Source: Paenibacillus pabuli
GTDB taxonomy: Bacteria; Bacillota; Bacilli; Paenibacillales; Paenibacillaceae
Direction: 5' to 3'
DNA length: 64,000 nucleotides
NCBI RefSeq assembly: GCF_023101145.1
Contig: NZ_CP073714.1
Span: 5,890,001-5,954,000, forward strand
The translations under genes and the position numbers were made by a program. Shown one piece after another: positions 52,751 through 61,168 of the stretch (positions within the stretch are counted from its first letter, which is position 1; every line of letters begins with the position of its first letter). The notes under the pieces were generated by a model that worked only from the letters and a program-made list of their open reading frames with translations, ran no database searches and was not told the DNA's origin.

Positions 52751-52828
52751 CAGAAGCATCTGTTATATTAACAGTTATTCAAACTGCTTGTTGACGCATC
52801 ACTGTGAATTCAAGAGATGTTGAATTCG

Positions 52829-53086
52829 TTACCCGCGGCTGCGACCCATAGAACGGAAGATCAAGCTCACGATCGCTACAAGTACGATGGCACCGATTAA
52901 TGCCGGTACAATGTAGAATCCGCCCATTTCTGGACCCATGTCTCCCAGAATCACTCCGCCTAACCATCCGCCGATAAAACCCGCAATGATGTTACCGATA
53001 ACGCCGCCGGGAATGTCACGACCAACAATCAGACCTGCCAACCATCCAATGATACCACCGATAATTAATGACCATAACCAACCCAT
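52829..53086 (-). CDS. GlsB/YeaQ/YmgE family stress membrane protein
   Basis: About 85 aa. A small Gly-rich membrane protein with three helices (WLWSLIIGGIIGWLAGLIVG; GVIGNIIAGFIGGWLGGVIL; YIVPALIGAIVLVAIVSLIF), typical of the transglycosylase-associated GlsB family, which is often induced by general stress. GAGG lies eight bases before ATG 53086; the GTG at 53095 is less likely. A sigma-B-like promoter lies upstream. Confidence 0.9.
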   Translation of the reverse strand: MGWLWSLIIGGIIGWLAGLIVGRDIPGGVIGNIIAGFIGGWLGGVILGDMGPEMGGFYIVPALIGAIVLVAIVSLIFRSMGRSRG

Positions 53087-53130
53087 ATCATTCACCTCTA
53101 ATTAAAGTTTTTGTTGTTGTCTGTCTACTA

Positions 53131-53155
53131 TTAACCGCTACAGAAGCATTTAAAC
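53131..53155 (-). promoter_or_regulatory. sigma-B-like promoter before the GlsB-type gene
   Basis: On the minus strand GTTTAA is followed after 13 bases by GGTTAA, similar to the general-stress consensus GTTTAA-N13-15-GGGTAT, about 45 bases upstream of the start codon. The rest of 53156-53409 shows no gene. Confidence 0.4.
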
Positions 53156-53409
53156 AATTAGCATGAAAATTGTTGTATATTACCTTTTGTTCATATGCCC
53201 TTCCCTCTGTTCAACAGCCTATAACAAGGAATTATAAACAGAGTGCGTCACTTCCGGGCATCTTACACAGTTCAAGACTGCGTTATGTACCTCCCGAAAG
53301 TCATTGTATGTTGATTCAGACAGCCTTAGTATAACCAATTGAGGTGAGAATATTTTTAGGTCTATTTTAAAAATTTGTCGTTCAGCAAAGCAGCCGTTCC
53401 AGTAACGAA

Positions 53410-53446
53410 CCGTTCCTCCAATTGCTGTTATCCCCGGATTTTCCGG
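53410..53446. repeat. left half of the MITE-like element
   Basis: TCCAATTGCTGTTATCCCCG then GATTTT matches the left part of the element at about 9353-9378 with two differences. The outer repeat and right half are missing. It ends three bases before the stop codon of the AAA ATPase gene. Confidence 0.6.
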
Positions 53447-53448
53447 TA

Positions 53449-54753
53449 TTAATAAAAACCCGCACGACCCTTGCCTGGCTGGGTCAGCCAGTTGTGTTTA
53501 TGGCTCTTGTCCAATTCTCCTCGCATCGCCTGAATAATCCGCACCATGTCCGTCTGTCCATTCTGGTGCCATTCCAGCGCTGCACTGACATATAGCTCAC
53601 CAAGCTGAGCAAGAGAGAAGGTATCCGTTAATCGTGCAGCTTCCAGCGTGCCTTCTTCCCCTGCAAAGACAGCAAAGCCTCGTTGGTTTAAATATTGCAG
53701 GCGCAGCCCTTCATCCGGTAGCGGTATTTCATAAGCCCGATCAAACCGTCCGGCACGGTTCATAAGCCCCGGATCTATTTTCTCCGGATAATTCGTTGTG
53801 CCAATGAGGAAAATGCCTTCTTTGGACGTTGCCCCATCTAATGTATTCAGGAAAAAGGAACGAACTTCATCCGGCATGGAATCGATATCCTCAATAATCA
53901 GCACCATTGGGGCCAATCGTTTGGCTGCTTCAAACACTTCGCGTACCGATTCACTGTTTGTGTATTCTGTAATTTGCCAGTAGGCCGCAGGCCCCGGAAT
54001 GCTCCCGGCAATAGATTTTACAAGGGTAGTCTTGCCGTTCCCGGGATGTCCGTAGAGCAGAATGCCACGCTTATACGGAATATCGTACTCTCGATAAAAG
54101 GACCGATCCGCCTCAAAAAACTGGTCCAACGAACGAAAGATATCCTGTTTAATTTGCGGAGAAAGCACGACCTCATCTCTCCCCACAGAGCGGGTAATGG
54201 ATTCGACATGACGGTCACTGCCATTGCGGGCATCCGTGTACACCGTTACCTTTTTCATATTTTGCTGCCGTTCCCGTTCTCTCACACTGCCCAAAAACTG
54301 CTTCAATTCCACTTCTCCTGTAGCAAAAACGAAATCCTCATTGTAGATCCCATTCTCTCGGAAGAAAGGAATCCGGACGAGAGCCACGCCCCACTGGGGA
54401 TAGGCAAAAACATTGTTGCGAATCGAATAATGTACACCATAGGTTGGTGCATCGCCATCATCTTCATAGTGCAGAGTACGCATCTCCAGATCTTCGAAAA
54501 TCCGGGCAACCAATTCCACTTCCGTGCTGTTGCTTTGCAGATCTTCTTTTAGCAGATCCCAGTATTCACTGTTCGGATCATCGCTGGCATAGAGTTCATA
54601 ACGAACGCCGTATCGATTGCCAAGCGCTTCAATGATGCCCCGAATCAAGCGGGCATATATGGCATAGCCTTCGTTTCGGATTTGACTGTCTAGTTGCTCT
54701 TCATAAGAATAGATGACTCTATCATGATTCAATTGTTCTTTCTCTATCGTCAT
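53449..54753 (-). CDS. AAA family ATPase, BCS1-like, paired with RtcB
   Basis: A 434-aa ATPase. Residues 1-200 form a unique N-terminal domain with several beta strands. The AAA core has Walker A GHPGNGKT at 235-242, Walker B VLIIEDID at 284-291, sensor-1 LIGTTNYPEKID and arginine finger region MNRAGRFDR. Its start overlaps the rtcB stop by one base (TAATG), with AAGGGAG inside the rtcB end, so the two are translated together. It may remodel RtcB or its RNA substrate; archease, the usual helper, is not seen. Confidence 0.88.
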   Translation of the reverse strand: MTIEKEQLNHDRVIYSYEEQLDSQIRNEGYAIYARLIRGIIEALGNRYGVRYELYASDDPNSEYWDLLKEDLQSNSTEVELVARIFEDLEMRTLHYEDDGDAPTYGVHYSIRNNVFAYPQWGVALVRIPFFRENGIYNEDFVFATGEVELKQFLGSVRERERQQNMKKVTVYTDARNGSDRHVESITRSVGRDEVVLSPQIKQDIFRSLDQFFEADRSFYREYDIPYKRGILLYGHPGNGKTTLVKSIAGSIPGPAAYWQITEYTNSESVREVFEAAKRLAPMVLIIEDIDSMPDEVRSFFLNTLDGATSKEGIFLIGTTNYPEKIDPGLMNRAGRFDRAYEIPLPDEGLRLQYLNQRGFAVFAGEEGTLEAARLTDTFSLAQLGELYVSAALEWHQNGQTDMVRIIQAMRGELDKSHKHNWLTQPGKGRAGFY

Positions 54754-56216
54754 TACTTAGCTCCCTTCACAGCGGCAAGTGGCTTACATTTGGCTACAAC
54801 TTGAGCCAGACCTGCGCCGGTAACACTATCAATAATTTCATCGACATTTTTATACGCTTGCGGTGATTCATCAATAATTGATTCAAGTGAACGCTGGTTC
54901 ACCACAATCTCGTCTTCAGTTCCCACGCCCAGCGCAGAGGCAAAGTCCTCTACGGTAACCAGGCGCTTCGTTGCTGTCCGCGAACGAATGCGTCCTGCCC
55001 CATGACAGATCGAATAATAGTTGTCCTTCCCCTCGGGTTGACCTACCATGATATACGAAGCAGTCCCCATTGAACCGGGAATAAGCGCAGGATGACCTGT
55101 TGCCAGGTATGGCTTTGGATTATCGGAATGACCTGCAGGCAATGCACGAGTAGCTCCTTTACGGTGTACAAAGACCGAACCCTGATCCTCATGTGATTCC
55201 TCCCATGCATAGTTGTGCATCAGATCATAGAGGGTACGGAATTCGCATTTTGGACCAAACACATCCCGAAAAGCTTCGCGAATTGCATATGCAATCAGAT
55301 GGCGATTCACCACGGCATAATTCAACGCAGAATACATCATATTGACGTAATGGCGACCTTCCGCATGTTCGAGCGGAGCAAAAACCAGTCTTGGATCGGA
55401 TGTTCCCACACCATTTCGCTGCATCACTTTAGCGATCGCCGTTGAACTGGTTTGGCTTACATGCCCGCCCCAAGCGCGGGAGCCTGAATGAATCATGACA
55501 ACAATTTGTCCATCGTACAGGCCCCAGGCTTCCGCAATCTCCCGATTCTCCTCGGCAATCTCAATGGCTTGGATCTCGGCAAAATGATTGCCTCCACCCA
55601 AAGTTCCCAACTGGCGATGAGCCCGATGCCAAGTCATATCCGGTACCAGATTCAACACTTCCTCATCAAAGGCAAACTTGCTGCTCTCTACATGAGTGAT
55701 GGAAGTTGATTTCTTCGGTGTATAGCTATCCGGGATATATTTTTTGGGTAGGCCATGCAGACCTTTGCGTACAATATGCTCCAAACGAATGTCCGAGTAA
55801 TGACCGCGCTGATTTGCCTCCATCGGCAGCACTTTCTCAATGGCTTTTACGATTTTACGGCGCAGCTTCACATCTTTCAGATCGTCCTTGTGCAAATTGG
55901 TCATATGCACTCGCATACCACAGCCGATATCGCTGCCTACAATCGATGGGGATACATATCCACCCTTGGCATCCCATACCGCTGTTGTACCGATGCAGGT
56001 GCCTACACCGACGTGCACGTCAGGCGTATAGCTCATGTAGGAAATACCGGGAATTTGAAGATTGTTATTTGCCATCTCGAACACTTTATAATCCAACGAG
56101 GAGAACAGTTGTTGTGCCGCATATACTGTTAAGTCCCCGGCAGGCAATTTGACTTCATGTCGATAGCCATCTGTGAGTTCATTTGGACTCATAAATAAAT
56201 TAGGTTGTGTATTCAT
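54753..56216 (-). CDS. rtcB: RtcB family RNA ligase
   Basis: A 487-aa tRNA-splicing/RNA-repair ligase that joins 2',3'-cyclic phosphate or 3'-phosphate to 5'-OH with GTP and Mn2+. Metal ligands are visible: D96 and C99 (GSDIGCGMRVH), H211 (GGGNHFAEIQ), H243 (IHSGSRAWGG) and H334. The guanylylated His405 is in HGAGRIRSRTATKR. It forms an operon with the AAA ATPase. The site before the ATG (GGAAGG) is about 14 bases away, so the distance is unusual. Confidence 0.93.
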   Translation of the reverse strand: MNTQPNLFMSPNELTDGYRHEVKLPAGDLTVYAAQQLFSSLDYKVFEMANNNLQIPGISYMSYTPDVHVGVGTCIGTTAVWDAKGGYVSPSIVGSDIGCGMRVHMTNLHKDDLKDVKLRRKIVKAIEKVLPMEANQRGHYSDIRLEHIVRKGLHGLPKKYIPDSYTPKKSTSITHVESSKFAFDEEVLNLVPDMTWHRAHRQLGTLGGGNHFAEIQAIEIAEENREIAEAWGLYDGQIVVMIHSGSRAWGGHVSQTSSTAIAKVMQRNGVGTSDPRLVFAPLEHAEGRHYVNMMYSALNYAVVNRHLIAYAIREAFRDVFGPKCEFRTLYDLMHNYAWEESHEDQGSVFVHRKGATRALPAGHSDNPKPYLATGHPALIPGSMGTASYIMVGQPEGKDNYYSICHGAGRIRSRTATKRLVTVEDFASALGVGTEDEIVVNQRSLESIIDESPQAYKNVDEIIDSVTGAGLAQVVAKCKPLAAVKGAK

Positions 56217-56330
56217 AAATGTTTATTATTCCTTCCTGTACGTTCAGCTTAATTCGGTTCATTTCAAAAGTTGAACCTAAGTTTTTCCAAATTCATATTC
56301 ATTTTCATATCCATATTCAGTACAACAAAA

Positions 56331-56363
56331 AAGAAGCCGCGGACAGTTCGCCCGTGACTTCTT
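56331..56363 (-). terminator. terminator between the leader unit and rtcB
   Basis: AAGAAG at 56331-56336 pairs with CTTCTT at 56358-56363 with inner CGG/CCG, and six T follow on the minus strand. No annotated gene precedes it on this strand, so it must end the unit described at 56484-56648 or attenuate transcription into rtcB. Confidence 0.7.
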
Positions 56364-56483
56364 CATGACAATAACGGAAAACAAAAGCAACATAAACATG
56401 CCGCATCTGTTCTCCATTGCTATATACGCCGAGAGTAGCATATCGATTAATCATGTTCCTAGGTAAACGATATGCATCTTCCC

Positions 56484-56585
56484 CTATGTCGCCCGTATGA
56501 GGCCAAAGAGACGATGAACTGGATATACAATTGTGTCTGTGTTATGGAGTGTCATTGTGATTTTCAAATCGTAACCAACCATCAT
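56484..56585 (-). CDS. 33-aa small ORF with its own promoter and RBS
   Basis: The ORF runs from ATG 56585 to TAG 56484. GGGAGG at 56595-56600 is nine bases upstream, and a TTGACA/TAATAT promoter lies about 60 bases before it. The predicted product MMVGYDLKITMTLHNTDTIV, then YPVHRLFGLIRAT, is unlike anything I know. A terminator follows 120 bases after the stop and then rtcB. It could be a small protein, a leader peptide for rtcB, or a decoy inside a small RNA. Confidence 0.45.
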   Translation of the reverse strand: MMVGYDLKITMTLHNTDTIVYPVHRLFGLIRAT

Positions 56586-56618
56586 GTCTCTCGGCCTCCC
56601 TTCATTAATATTACGTTT

Positions 56619-56648
56619 ATATTAAGCGGACTCGTTTCGATGTGTCAA
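56619..56648 (-). promoter_or_regulatory. strong promoter upstream of the small ORF
   Basis: On the minus strand, a perfect TTGACA (56643-56648) is followed after 18 bases by TAATAT (56619-56624), with +1 near 56612. It does not belong to any other gene. Confidence 0.7.
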
Positions 56649-56723
56649 CCCTTTTCTTGGAAAATACCCTGTTTTGCATATGCATTAGTTTTTAATATCG
56701 TGCCAATAACTTATATAAAAAAA

Positions 56724-56750
56724 GCAGGGCCTGTAAGGAACAGACCCTGT
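56724..56750 (-). terminator. terminator after terC
   Basis: GCAGGGCCTGT pairs with ACAGACCCTGT with one mismatch, followed on the minus strand by seven T. It isolates the TerC gene from the small-ORF promoter. Confidence 0.85.
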
Positions 56751-56824
56751 GTACTCAAGCATATCATGATGTTAGATATCGATTATTGTTGTTATCTGTT
56801 ACGAGCGATTTGAATTTTGTTTTA

Positions 56825-57643
56825 TTATTTCCCTGCTTGTTTTTCCAGTTCTTCCACCGGATTTTCATCTTCTTTCTCAGGAACCTTGGAAGACAGGAAC
56901 CAACCGCATACGGCAATCGTAATCAGCACAATGTAAAATCCAAATTTCCAGATTTTATTTTCCGGGAAATGCTCATCCAGAACGCCCAATGAAGGGTGTG
57001 CGAGTGTAATAACCGCCAACTTAACCCCAACCCAGCCGACGATAACGAAGGCTGCAACTTCAAGACCAGGACGAGAATGAAGCAGCTTAACGAAGAAGGA
57101 AGCCGCAAATCTCATGATGACAAGACCGATAAATCCGCCGAGGAAGATCACGATAAATTGTCCACCGTCAAGTCCGCCGATCGGAGGCAGACCACTTGGC
57201 GGCAAGGCAACAGCCAGCGCGACAGCTGCGAGGATGGAATCGACCGCGAATGCGATATCCGCCACTTCCACCTTGAATACAGTCATCCAGAATCCGGATT
57301 GTTTTTTTGGTTTTTTAGGGGCGGAATCAGCCGCTTCATCTGTCTTGTTTCGGCTACCCATAACCTTCTTGATAATGTGGTTAATCGAGATGTACAAGAG
57401 ATACAGGGCCCCAATCGCTTGAACCTGCCATACATCCACCAGGAAAGAGATCAGGAACAACGAACCCAATCGGAAAATGAACGCACCCATTAACCCATAA
57501 AATAACGCTTTTTTGCGTTTATCATCAGGTAGGTGTTTAACCATAATCGCGAGAACTAATGCATTATCCGCTGCAAGCAATCCTTCCAGGACTACTAATA
57601 CGACGAGAACCCACCCATACTCCAATAATAATGACAAATCCAA
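56825..57643 (-). CDS. TerC family membrane protein
   Basis: About 272 aa from a TTG at 57643, eight bases after AAGGAGG. Eight or so membrane helices; conserved acidic residues in LEGLLAADNALVLAIMVKHL near 20-39 and VEVADIAFAVDSILAAVALA near 125-145 are the TerC metal-site signature. Relatives (YkoY, MeeF, Alx) export Mn2+ or metallate secreted enzymes. The manganese riboswitch upstream strongly supports Mn2+ homeostasis. The longest frame to 57724 would run into the terminators. Confidence 0.92.
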   Translation of the reverse strand: MDLSLLLEYGWVLVVLVVLEGLLAADNALVLAIMVKHLPDDKRKKALFYGLMGAFIFRLGSLFLISFLVDVWQVQAIGALYLLYISINHIIKKVMGSRNKTDEAADSAPKKPKKQSGFWMTVFKVEVADIAFAVDSILAAVALAVALPPSGLPPIGGLDGGQFIVIFLGGFIGLVIMRFAASFFVKLLHSRPGLEVAAFVIVGWVGVKLAVITLAHPSLGVLDEHFPENKIWKFGFYIVLITIAVCGWFLSSKVPEKEDENPVEELEKQAGK

Positions 57644-57679
57644 AACTGATTCCTCCTTAGTATCCTTATGATGTACAAA

Positions 57680-57716
57680 AAAAAGGACCTTTACCATTAC
57701 TGGTAAGGTCCTTTTT
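57680..57716 (-). terminator. second terminator of the riboswitch leader
   Basis: AAAGGACCTTTACC-ATTACT-GGTAAGGTCCTTT forms a long stem with T runs on both sides, 28 bases before the AAGGAGG site of the TerC gene. Its core repeats that of the first terminator at 57728-57765. Confidence 0.85.
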
Positions 57717-57727
57717 ATCCACAAAAA

Positions 57728-57853
57728 GAGACCTTTACCCAGTATGAAAACTTGGTAAAGGTCTCGCTAACAACAAAATTGCTGCCAATAAAGCCGGGGA
57801 TGGAATCCCGAACTGACGACTTTACTGTGAAAGCTACTCCCCTTTAACATCAG
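57728..57853 (-). promoter_or_regulatory. yybP-ykoY manganese riboswitch
   Basis: Read on the minus strand, AAAGGGGAGTAGC (about 57836-57848), the CATC-type loop region, CCGGCTTTATTGGCAGC and GCGAGACCTTTACC follow the yybP-ykoY consensus. The 3' side, GAGACCTTTACC, can instead pair with GGTAAAGGTCTC (57728-57765) in a terminator. Mn2+ binding would favour the aptamer and let transcription continue into the TerC gene. Confidence 0.88.
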
Positions 57854-57896
57854 GAATATTTAGTTTTAAGTTGAAACGGGTTCAATAACTGTTTTC

Positions 57897-57925
57897 ATCA
57901 TATTCATAACGGTAATCAAAGTCAA
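57897..57925 (-). promoter_or_regulatory. promoter of the riboswitch leader
   Basis: TTGACT (57920-57925) and TATGAT (57897-57902) on the minus strand, 17 bases apart, give +1 near 57890, about 40 bases ahead of the aptamer. It overlaps the end of the DUF3817 gene. Confidence 0.75.
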
Positions 57926-58236
57926 GCTTTATTTGACTGGCTATGGATCAGCTTGCGGAAGACCAGCAGATCATAGATAAAATTGCCCAGTGGGATAAAG
58001 GAGACAAAAAACAACACAATTGGACGCCGTAAACGCCATTTTTGCGTGGTATAAAGACTCACCATAAATAATAAATACATCAGAAATAAAAAGCCATAGA
58101 TGTTGCCAAACCACGTAACTGCCTGAGGCATGATGCCTGAATCCCGCAATGGAAAAGCAACAAATAACAGCAGCAAATATGAAAGCCCCTGCAACCACAA
58201 CAGCAGTCGAAAGCGGCCGAATGTTGAATGTAACAT
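57922..58236 (-). CDS. DUF3817 membrane protein
   Basis: About 104 aa with three membrane helices and the DUF3817 hallmarks FRLLLWLQGLSYLLLLF near residue 8 and WFGNIYGFLFLMYLLFM near 41, followed by FVSFIPLGNFIYD. Function is unknown; related domains are fused to MFS transporters. AGGAGG lies before ATG 58236. It is the first gene of its strand before the TerC leader. Confidence 0.88.
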   Translation of the reverse strand: MLHSTFGRFRLLLWLQGLSYLLLLFVAFPLRDSGIMPQAVTWFGNIYGFLFLMYLLFMVSLYTTQKWRLRRPIVLFFVSFIPLGNFIYDLLVFRKLIHSQSNKA

Positions 58237-58399
58237 TTTTTTCCTCCTGCTTCTAAATACGCGCAACAAATTTACTGCACCTCGTACAGTATATCACAAA
58301 AACGAAAATCACCCTTGTTCCACAGGAGCCAAATTCATCCTATGCACATAAGATATATGATCAAGATTGTTGCGAATATGGACAAGGAGGAGCCTGTTA

Positions 58400-59500
58400 A
58401 TGAAAATAGCCCTGATCGCACCGGAAAAATTGCCAGTCCCAGGGAACGGATCAGTCGAAATCTGCATTTTGGGCATTGCTCGTGAACTTGCACTCCGGCA
58501 CCAGGTGACGATCATAAGCCGTCAGATGCCCGACCTTGCCATTACAGAGCAAATAGATGGCATTACCATCCGTCGTATGCCAGCAACCAACCCCACCGAG
58601 TATACAAAGGCAGTGATTCGGTTTCTGAAAATTCAACATTTCGACCTTATCCAGGTAGACAACCGACCACATAGTATGGCTGCAATTAAACGTGCTTTTC
58701 CTTTGCTGCCTGTGGTACTCTATCTTCACTCATTAACCTTTGCACAACCCGGGCCTGCAAGATTAGCACTCTTAAAAAAGGCAAATTGGATTGCCGTTAA
58801 CAGTCGATCCCTCAGGCAAAGGCTGGGTCGACGATTCCCATCTCTGAAAGGACGGATGGGTGTTGTGCCACTTGGCGCAGACTTAAGCCGCTTTTTGCCT
58901 GCAATAAAAGGAGAGAAGCAGCTTCTGCGGAAACAGTTCGGTATTACAGAGCCATTCGTCATTCTGTATGTGGGCCGACTGATTCCCGGGAAAGGTGTGG
59001 ATGTACTTATTCGGTCCGTAGCTATTCTTCAACAACAGGTAACTGTGCAGCTGATCATTGCAGGGAAAGGACCTCCAGTATATGTCCGCAAACTGCGGCA
59101 GCTTGCCCGGAAATTAAAGGTTAATGCAGCCTTTCGAGGTCAGATCTCCCATGAACGCATTGACCGTTTGTACCGGGCTGTGGACTGCCTGGTATGCCCT
59201 TCCCAAGAACATGAAGCCTTCGGACTGGTTAACGTTGAAGCTATGGCTTCGGGAATCCCTGTCATTGCTTCAGACAATGGAGGCATTCGTGAAATCATTG
59301 AATCCGGGAGTAATGGATACCTTGTGAGACAGTATCGCAACCCCCGAAGTTTCGCTGCTTACCTGTATAAACTGGCAGACAATCCTTCTCTCGCCCGTTC
59401 TCTTGGAGAAGCTGGTCGTGCCAGTGCTGTGGAACATTTCAGTTGGGTCCAGACAGCCCTACATCTTGAAGCAGCCTACACAAGACTTATCCGCGAATAA
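58400..59500 (+). CDS. glycosyltransferase family 4 (CotSA-like)
   Basis: About 366 aa, a GT-B retaining glycosyltransferase. MKIALIAPEKLPVPGNGSVE is the N-terminal donor half, and FVILYVGRLIPGKGVDVLIR near 197-216 starts the C-terminal domain, with the E-X7-E motif in SQEHEAFGLVNVEAMASGIPV near 276-296. Members add sugars to surface polymers; the layout is like spore-coat CotSA. AAGGAGGAG precedes ATG 58400. It is alone on the plus strand. Confidence 0.88.
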   Translation: MKIALIAPEKLPVPGNGSVEICILGIARELALRHQVTIISRQMPDLAITEQIDGITIRRMPATNPTEYTKAVIRFLKIQHFDLIQVDNRPHSMAAIKRAFPLLPVVLYLHSLTFAQPGPARLALLKKANWIAVNSRSLRQRLGRRFPSLKGRMGVVPLGADLSRFLPAIKGEKQLLRKQFGITEPFVILYVGRLIPGKGVDVLIRSVAILQQQVTVQLIIAGKGPPVYVRKLRQLARKLKVNAAFRGQISHERIDRLYRAVDCLVCPSQEHEAFGLVNVEAMASGIPVIASDNGGIREIIESGSNGYLVRQYRNPRSFAAYLYKLADNPSLARSLGEAGRASAVEHFSWVQTALHLEAAYTRLIRE

Positions 59501-59523
59501 ATCCTGTTGTACCCATGCGTCGG

Positions 59524-59886
59524 TCAGGCTTTTTCACGCGACTGCCAATCTGCAATAAAGTTCTCCATATGTGGAACAGGAACATACAACATCTCAATTA
59601 ATTCCACAATAATCATATCTTTCATGGTAAATCTCACTTTAGCGCAGGTCTGTTGGCGGAAAGCATCATAAATTCCTGAGCCTGTCCAGCAGCCGTGAGG
59701 AGCGAGCAGCGGATTATTAACAATATATCCCACTGTTCCAATGGGGGGCACCACTACCTTGATGGCTTGGGGGTCTACCCGATTATCGGGGTCCTTGACC
59801 AGAAACAGGGTATCGCCTACGTTTAAAGCTTCCACACCATGAAAATTTTCCATTCCATACATGGCTGCAAATAATTTGGTACTCAT
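59524..59886 (-). CDS. HIRAN-like domain protein
   Basis: About 120 aa. LFAAMYGMENFHGVEALNVG, LVKDPDNRVDPQAIKVVV and TVGYIVNNP follow the HIRAN fold, which in other proteins binds single-stranded DNA ends or damaged forks. Here the domain is alone, without a helicase. GGAG lies eight bases before ATG 59886. It is convergent with the glycosyltransferase gene. Confidence 0.75.
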   Translation of the reverse strand: MSTKLFAAMYGMENFHGVEALNVGDTLFLVKDPDNRVDPQAIKVVVPPIGTVGYIVNNPLLAPHGCWTGSGIYDAFRQQTCAKVRFTMKDMIIVELIEMLYVPVPHMENFIADWQSREKA

Positions 59887-59931
59887 CACAAAATCTCCTT
59901 TTACACATTTATTAATTTAGAAAGGTTGAAA

Positions 59932-60897
59932 TTATTGATCTTCCTCATAATGCTTCATCCATTCTATGAGTTGTTTACGAATTTCTTTACGATATTCGCG
60001 GGGTTCAAGGACCTCCGCTTCGGGACCGAATTGATATAACCATTTCAGAAATTCACGACTACTGTTCAGCGTTACTTCAAATAACAATCCGCCATCAGGC
60101 AAATCCGTCATGCGTGGGCGAACAAACATCTCTTCTTCTTTTATGTAGGGGGCCACTTTCTCAGTGAATCTTACTTTGAAATGGATAAGTTGATCCCCAC
60201 GATCAATGGACCATGTGTTTTTCATGAACTGTGTGATGCTGAAATCACCCATAACAAAACGGGTATTGGTCTGTATAACGTCCAGAAAGCGACTGATCCG
60301 AAACAAACGGACTTTCTTCTGCAAGTGGCAATAACCAATCAGGTAGAAACGCTGATCGCGCGGAATGAGGTAATAGGGGTCAATGTCCCGAACCGTTATT
60401 TCATTTTTCGTAAGTGTGTGATATTGGGTTCGAATCGTTTGTTGATCCAGAATGGCTTCAATCACTGGAATAAGCAAATTGGGATACTTCCCTTCTTCCC
60501 GGTATGCAGGTGTGCCCATACGAATAATACCTGCGATATTTTCTACAATGTCACTATTTTTCGATTTCATTTTGGTATGGGCTGTCATTACCTTGTCAAA
60601 GGCTGAATCGAATTCAGCCGGGAGCTGCGAAGTATCCACCACGGATGGAAGCATGGAGAACACCATCGCTTCCTGTTCGGTAAAATCCAGAGGATACATG
60701 GCAAATTCACCAATGAACCGATACCCTTTGCCATAACCTTCATTCATGATAGGGGCAACCCTGTCCAAAATTCGGAGATCGCGATAAATCGTGCGCACAG
60801 TTGTACCGCATTTCAGCGCCAACTCTTTGGCGGAAATTCCGGGATTCGCTTGTATAGCCTGAAGTATACGCAGAAGACGAATTAATTTCTCTGTCAT
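59932..60897 (-). CDS. YafY-type HTH regulator with WYL domain
   Basis: A 321-aa regulator. The winged helix is near 3-60 (LIRLLRILQAIQANPGISAK; GTTVRTIYRDLRILDRVAPI). The WYL domain near 140-220 (IRTQYHTLTKNEITVRDIDP; YYLIPRDQRFYLIGYCHL) and WCX tail follow. It resembles the regulator at 40633 but is clearly a distinct family member. The ligand is unknown. AAGGGGAG precedes the ATG, and the HIRAN gene, 45 bases downstream, may be in its operon. Confidence 0.88.
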   Translation of the reverse strand: MTEKLIRLLRILQAIQANPGISAKELALKCGTTVRTIYRDLRILDRVAPIMNEGYGKGYRFIGEFAMYPLDFTEQEAMVFSMLPSVVDTSQLPAEFDSAFDKVMTAHTKMKSKNSDIVENIAGIIRMGTPAYREEGKYPNLLIPVIEAILDQQTIRTQYHTLTKNEITVRDIDPYYLIPRDQRFYLIGYCHLQKKVRLFRISRFLDVIQTNTRFVMGDFSITQFMKNTWSIDRGDQLIHFKVRFTEKVAPYIKEEEMFVRPRMTDLPDGGLLFEVTLNSSREFLKWLYQFGPEAEVLEPREYRKEIRKQLIEWMKHYEEDQ

Positions 60898-61130
60898 GTA
60901 GTTTCTCCCCTTCGATATTTTATCGGCAAGGAAAACTAGTTCCTTTAGTCCAGTAATAAATCTTTAGTCCCAAACTTTCTTTCGCAATTTCACCTTATGT
61001 ATATAGTTCAATCGCACTTATTCAGCTTATTAAATATACATTCTCTTACTTGCTTGCGTAAAATATTAACCACAAGTCCTTATACCTACGCCTGATAGCC
61101 TATTGGGAATTCAAAAAAATCAAAAAAAAT

Positions 61131-61154
61131 CTTGTCTCTTTAATCAGAGACAAG
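61131..61154 (-). terminator. intrinsic terminator
   Basis: CTTGTCTCT-TTAATC-AGAGACAAG with A runs on the left, giving T on the minus strand. It closes the 61169-61687 gene. The rest of 60898-61130 is AT-rich with no gene. Confidence 0.88.
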
Positions 61155-61168
61155 ACTTTTCCATTTGT

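Noticed and set aside
53974..54552. A 192-codon plus-strand frame
   Set aside because: It is antisense to the AAA ATPase gene and has no start signals.
56472..56813. A 113-codon plus-strand frame opposite the 33-aa ORF
   Set aside because: It runs through a promoter and a terminator of the other strand, has no ribosome binding site and a Cys-rich non-domain protein.
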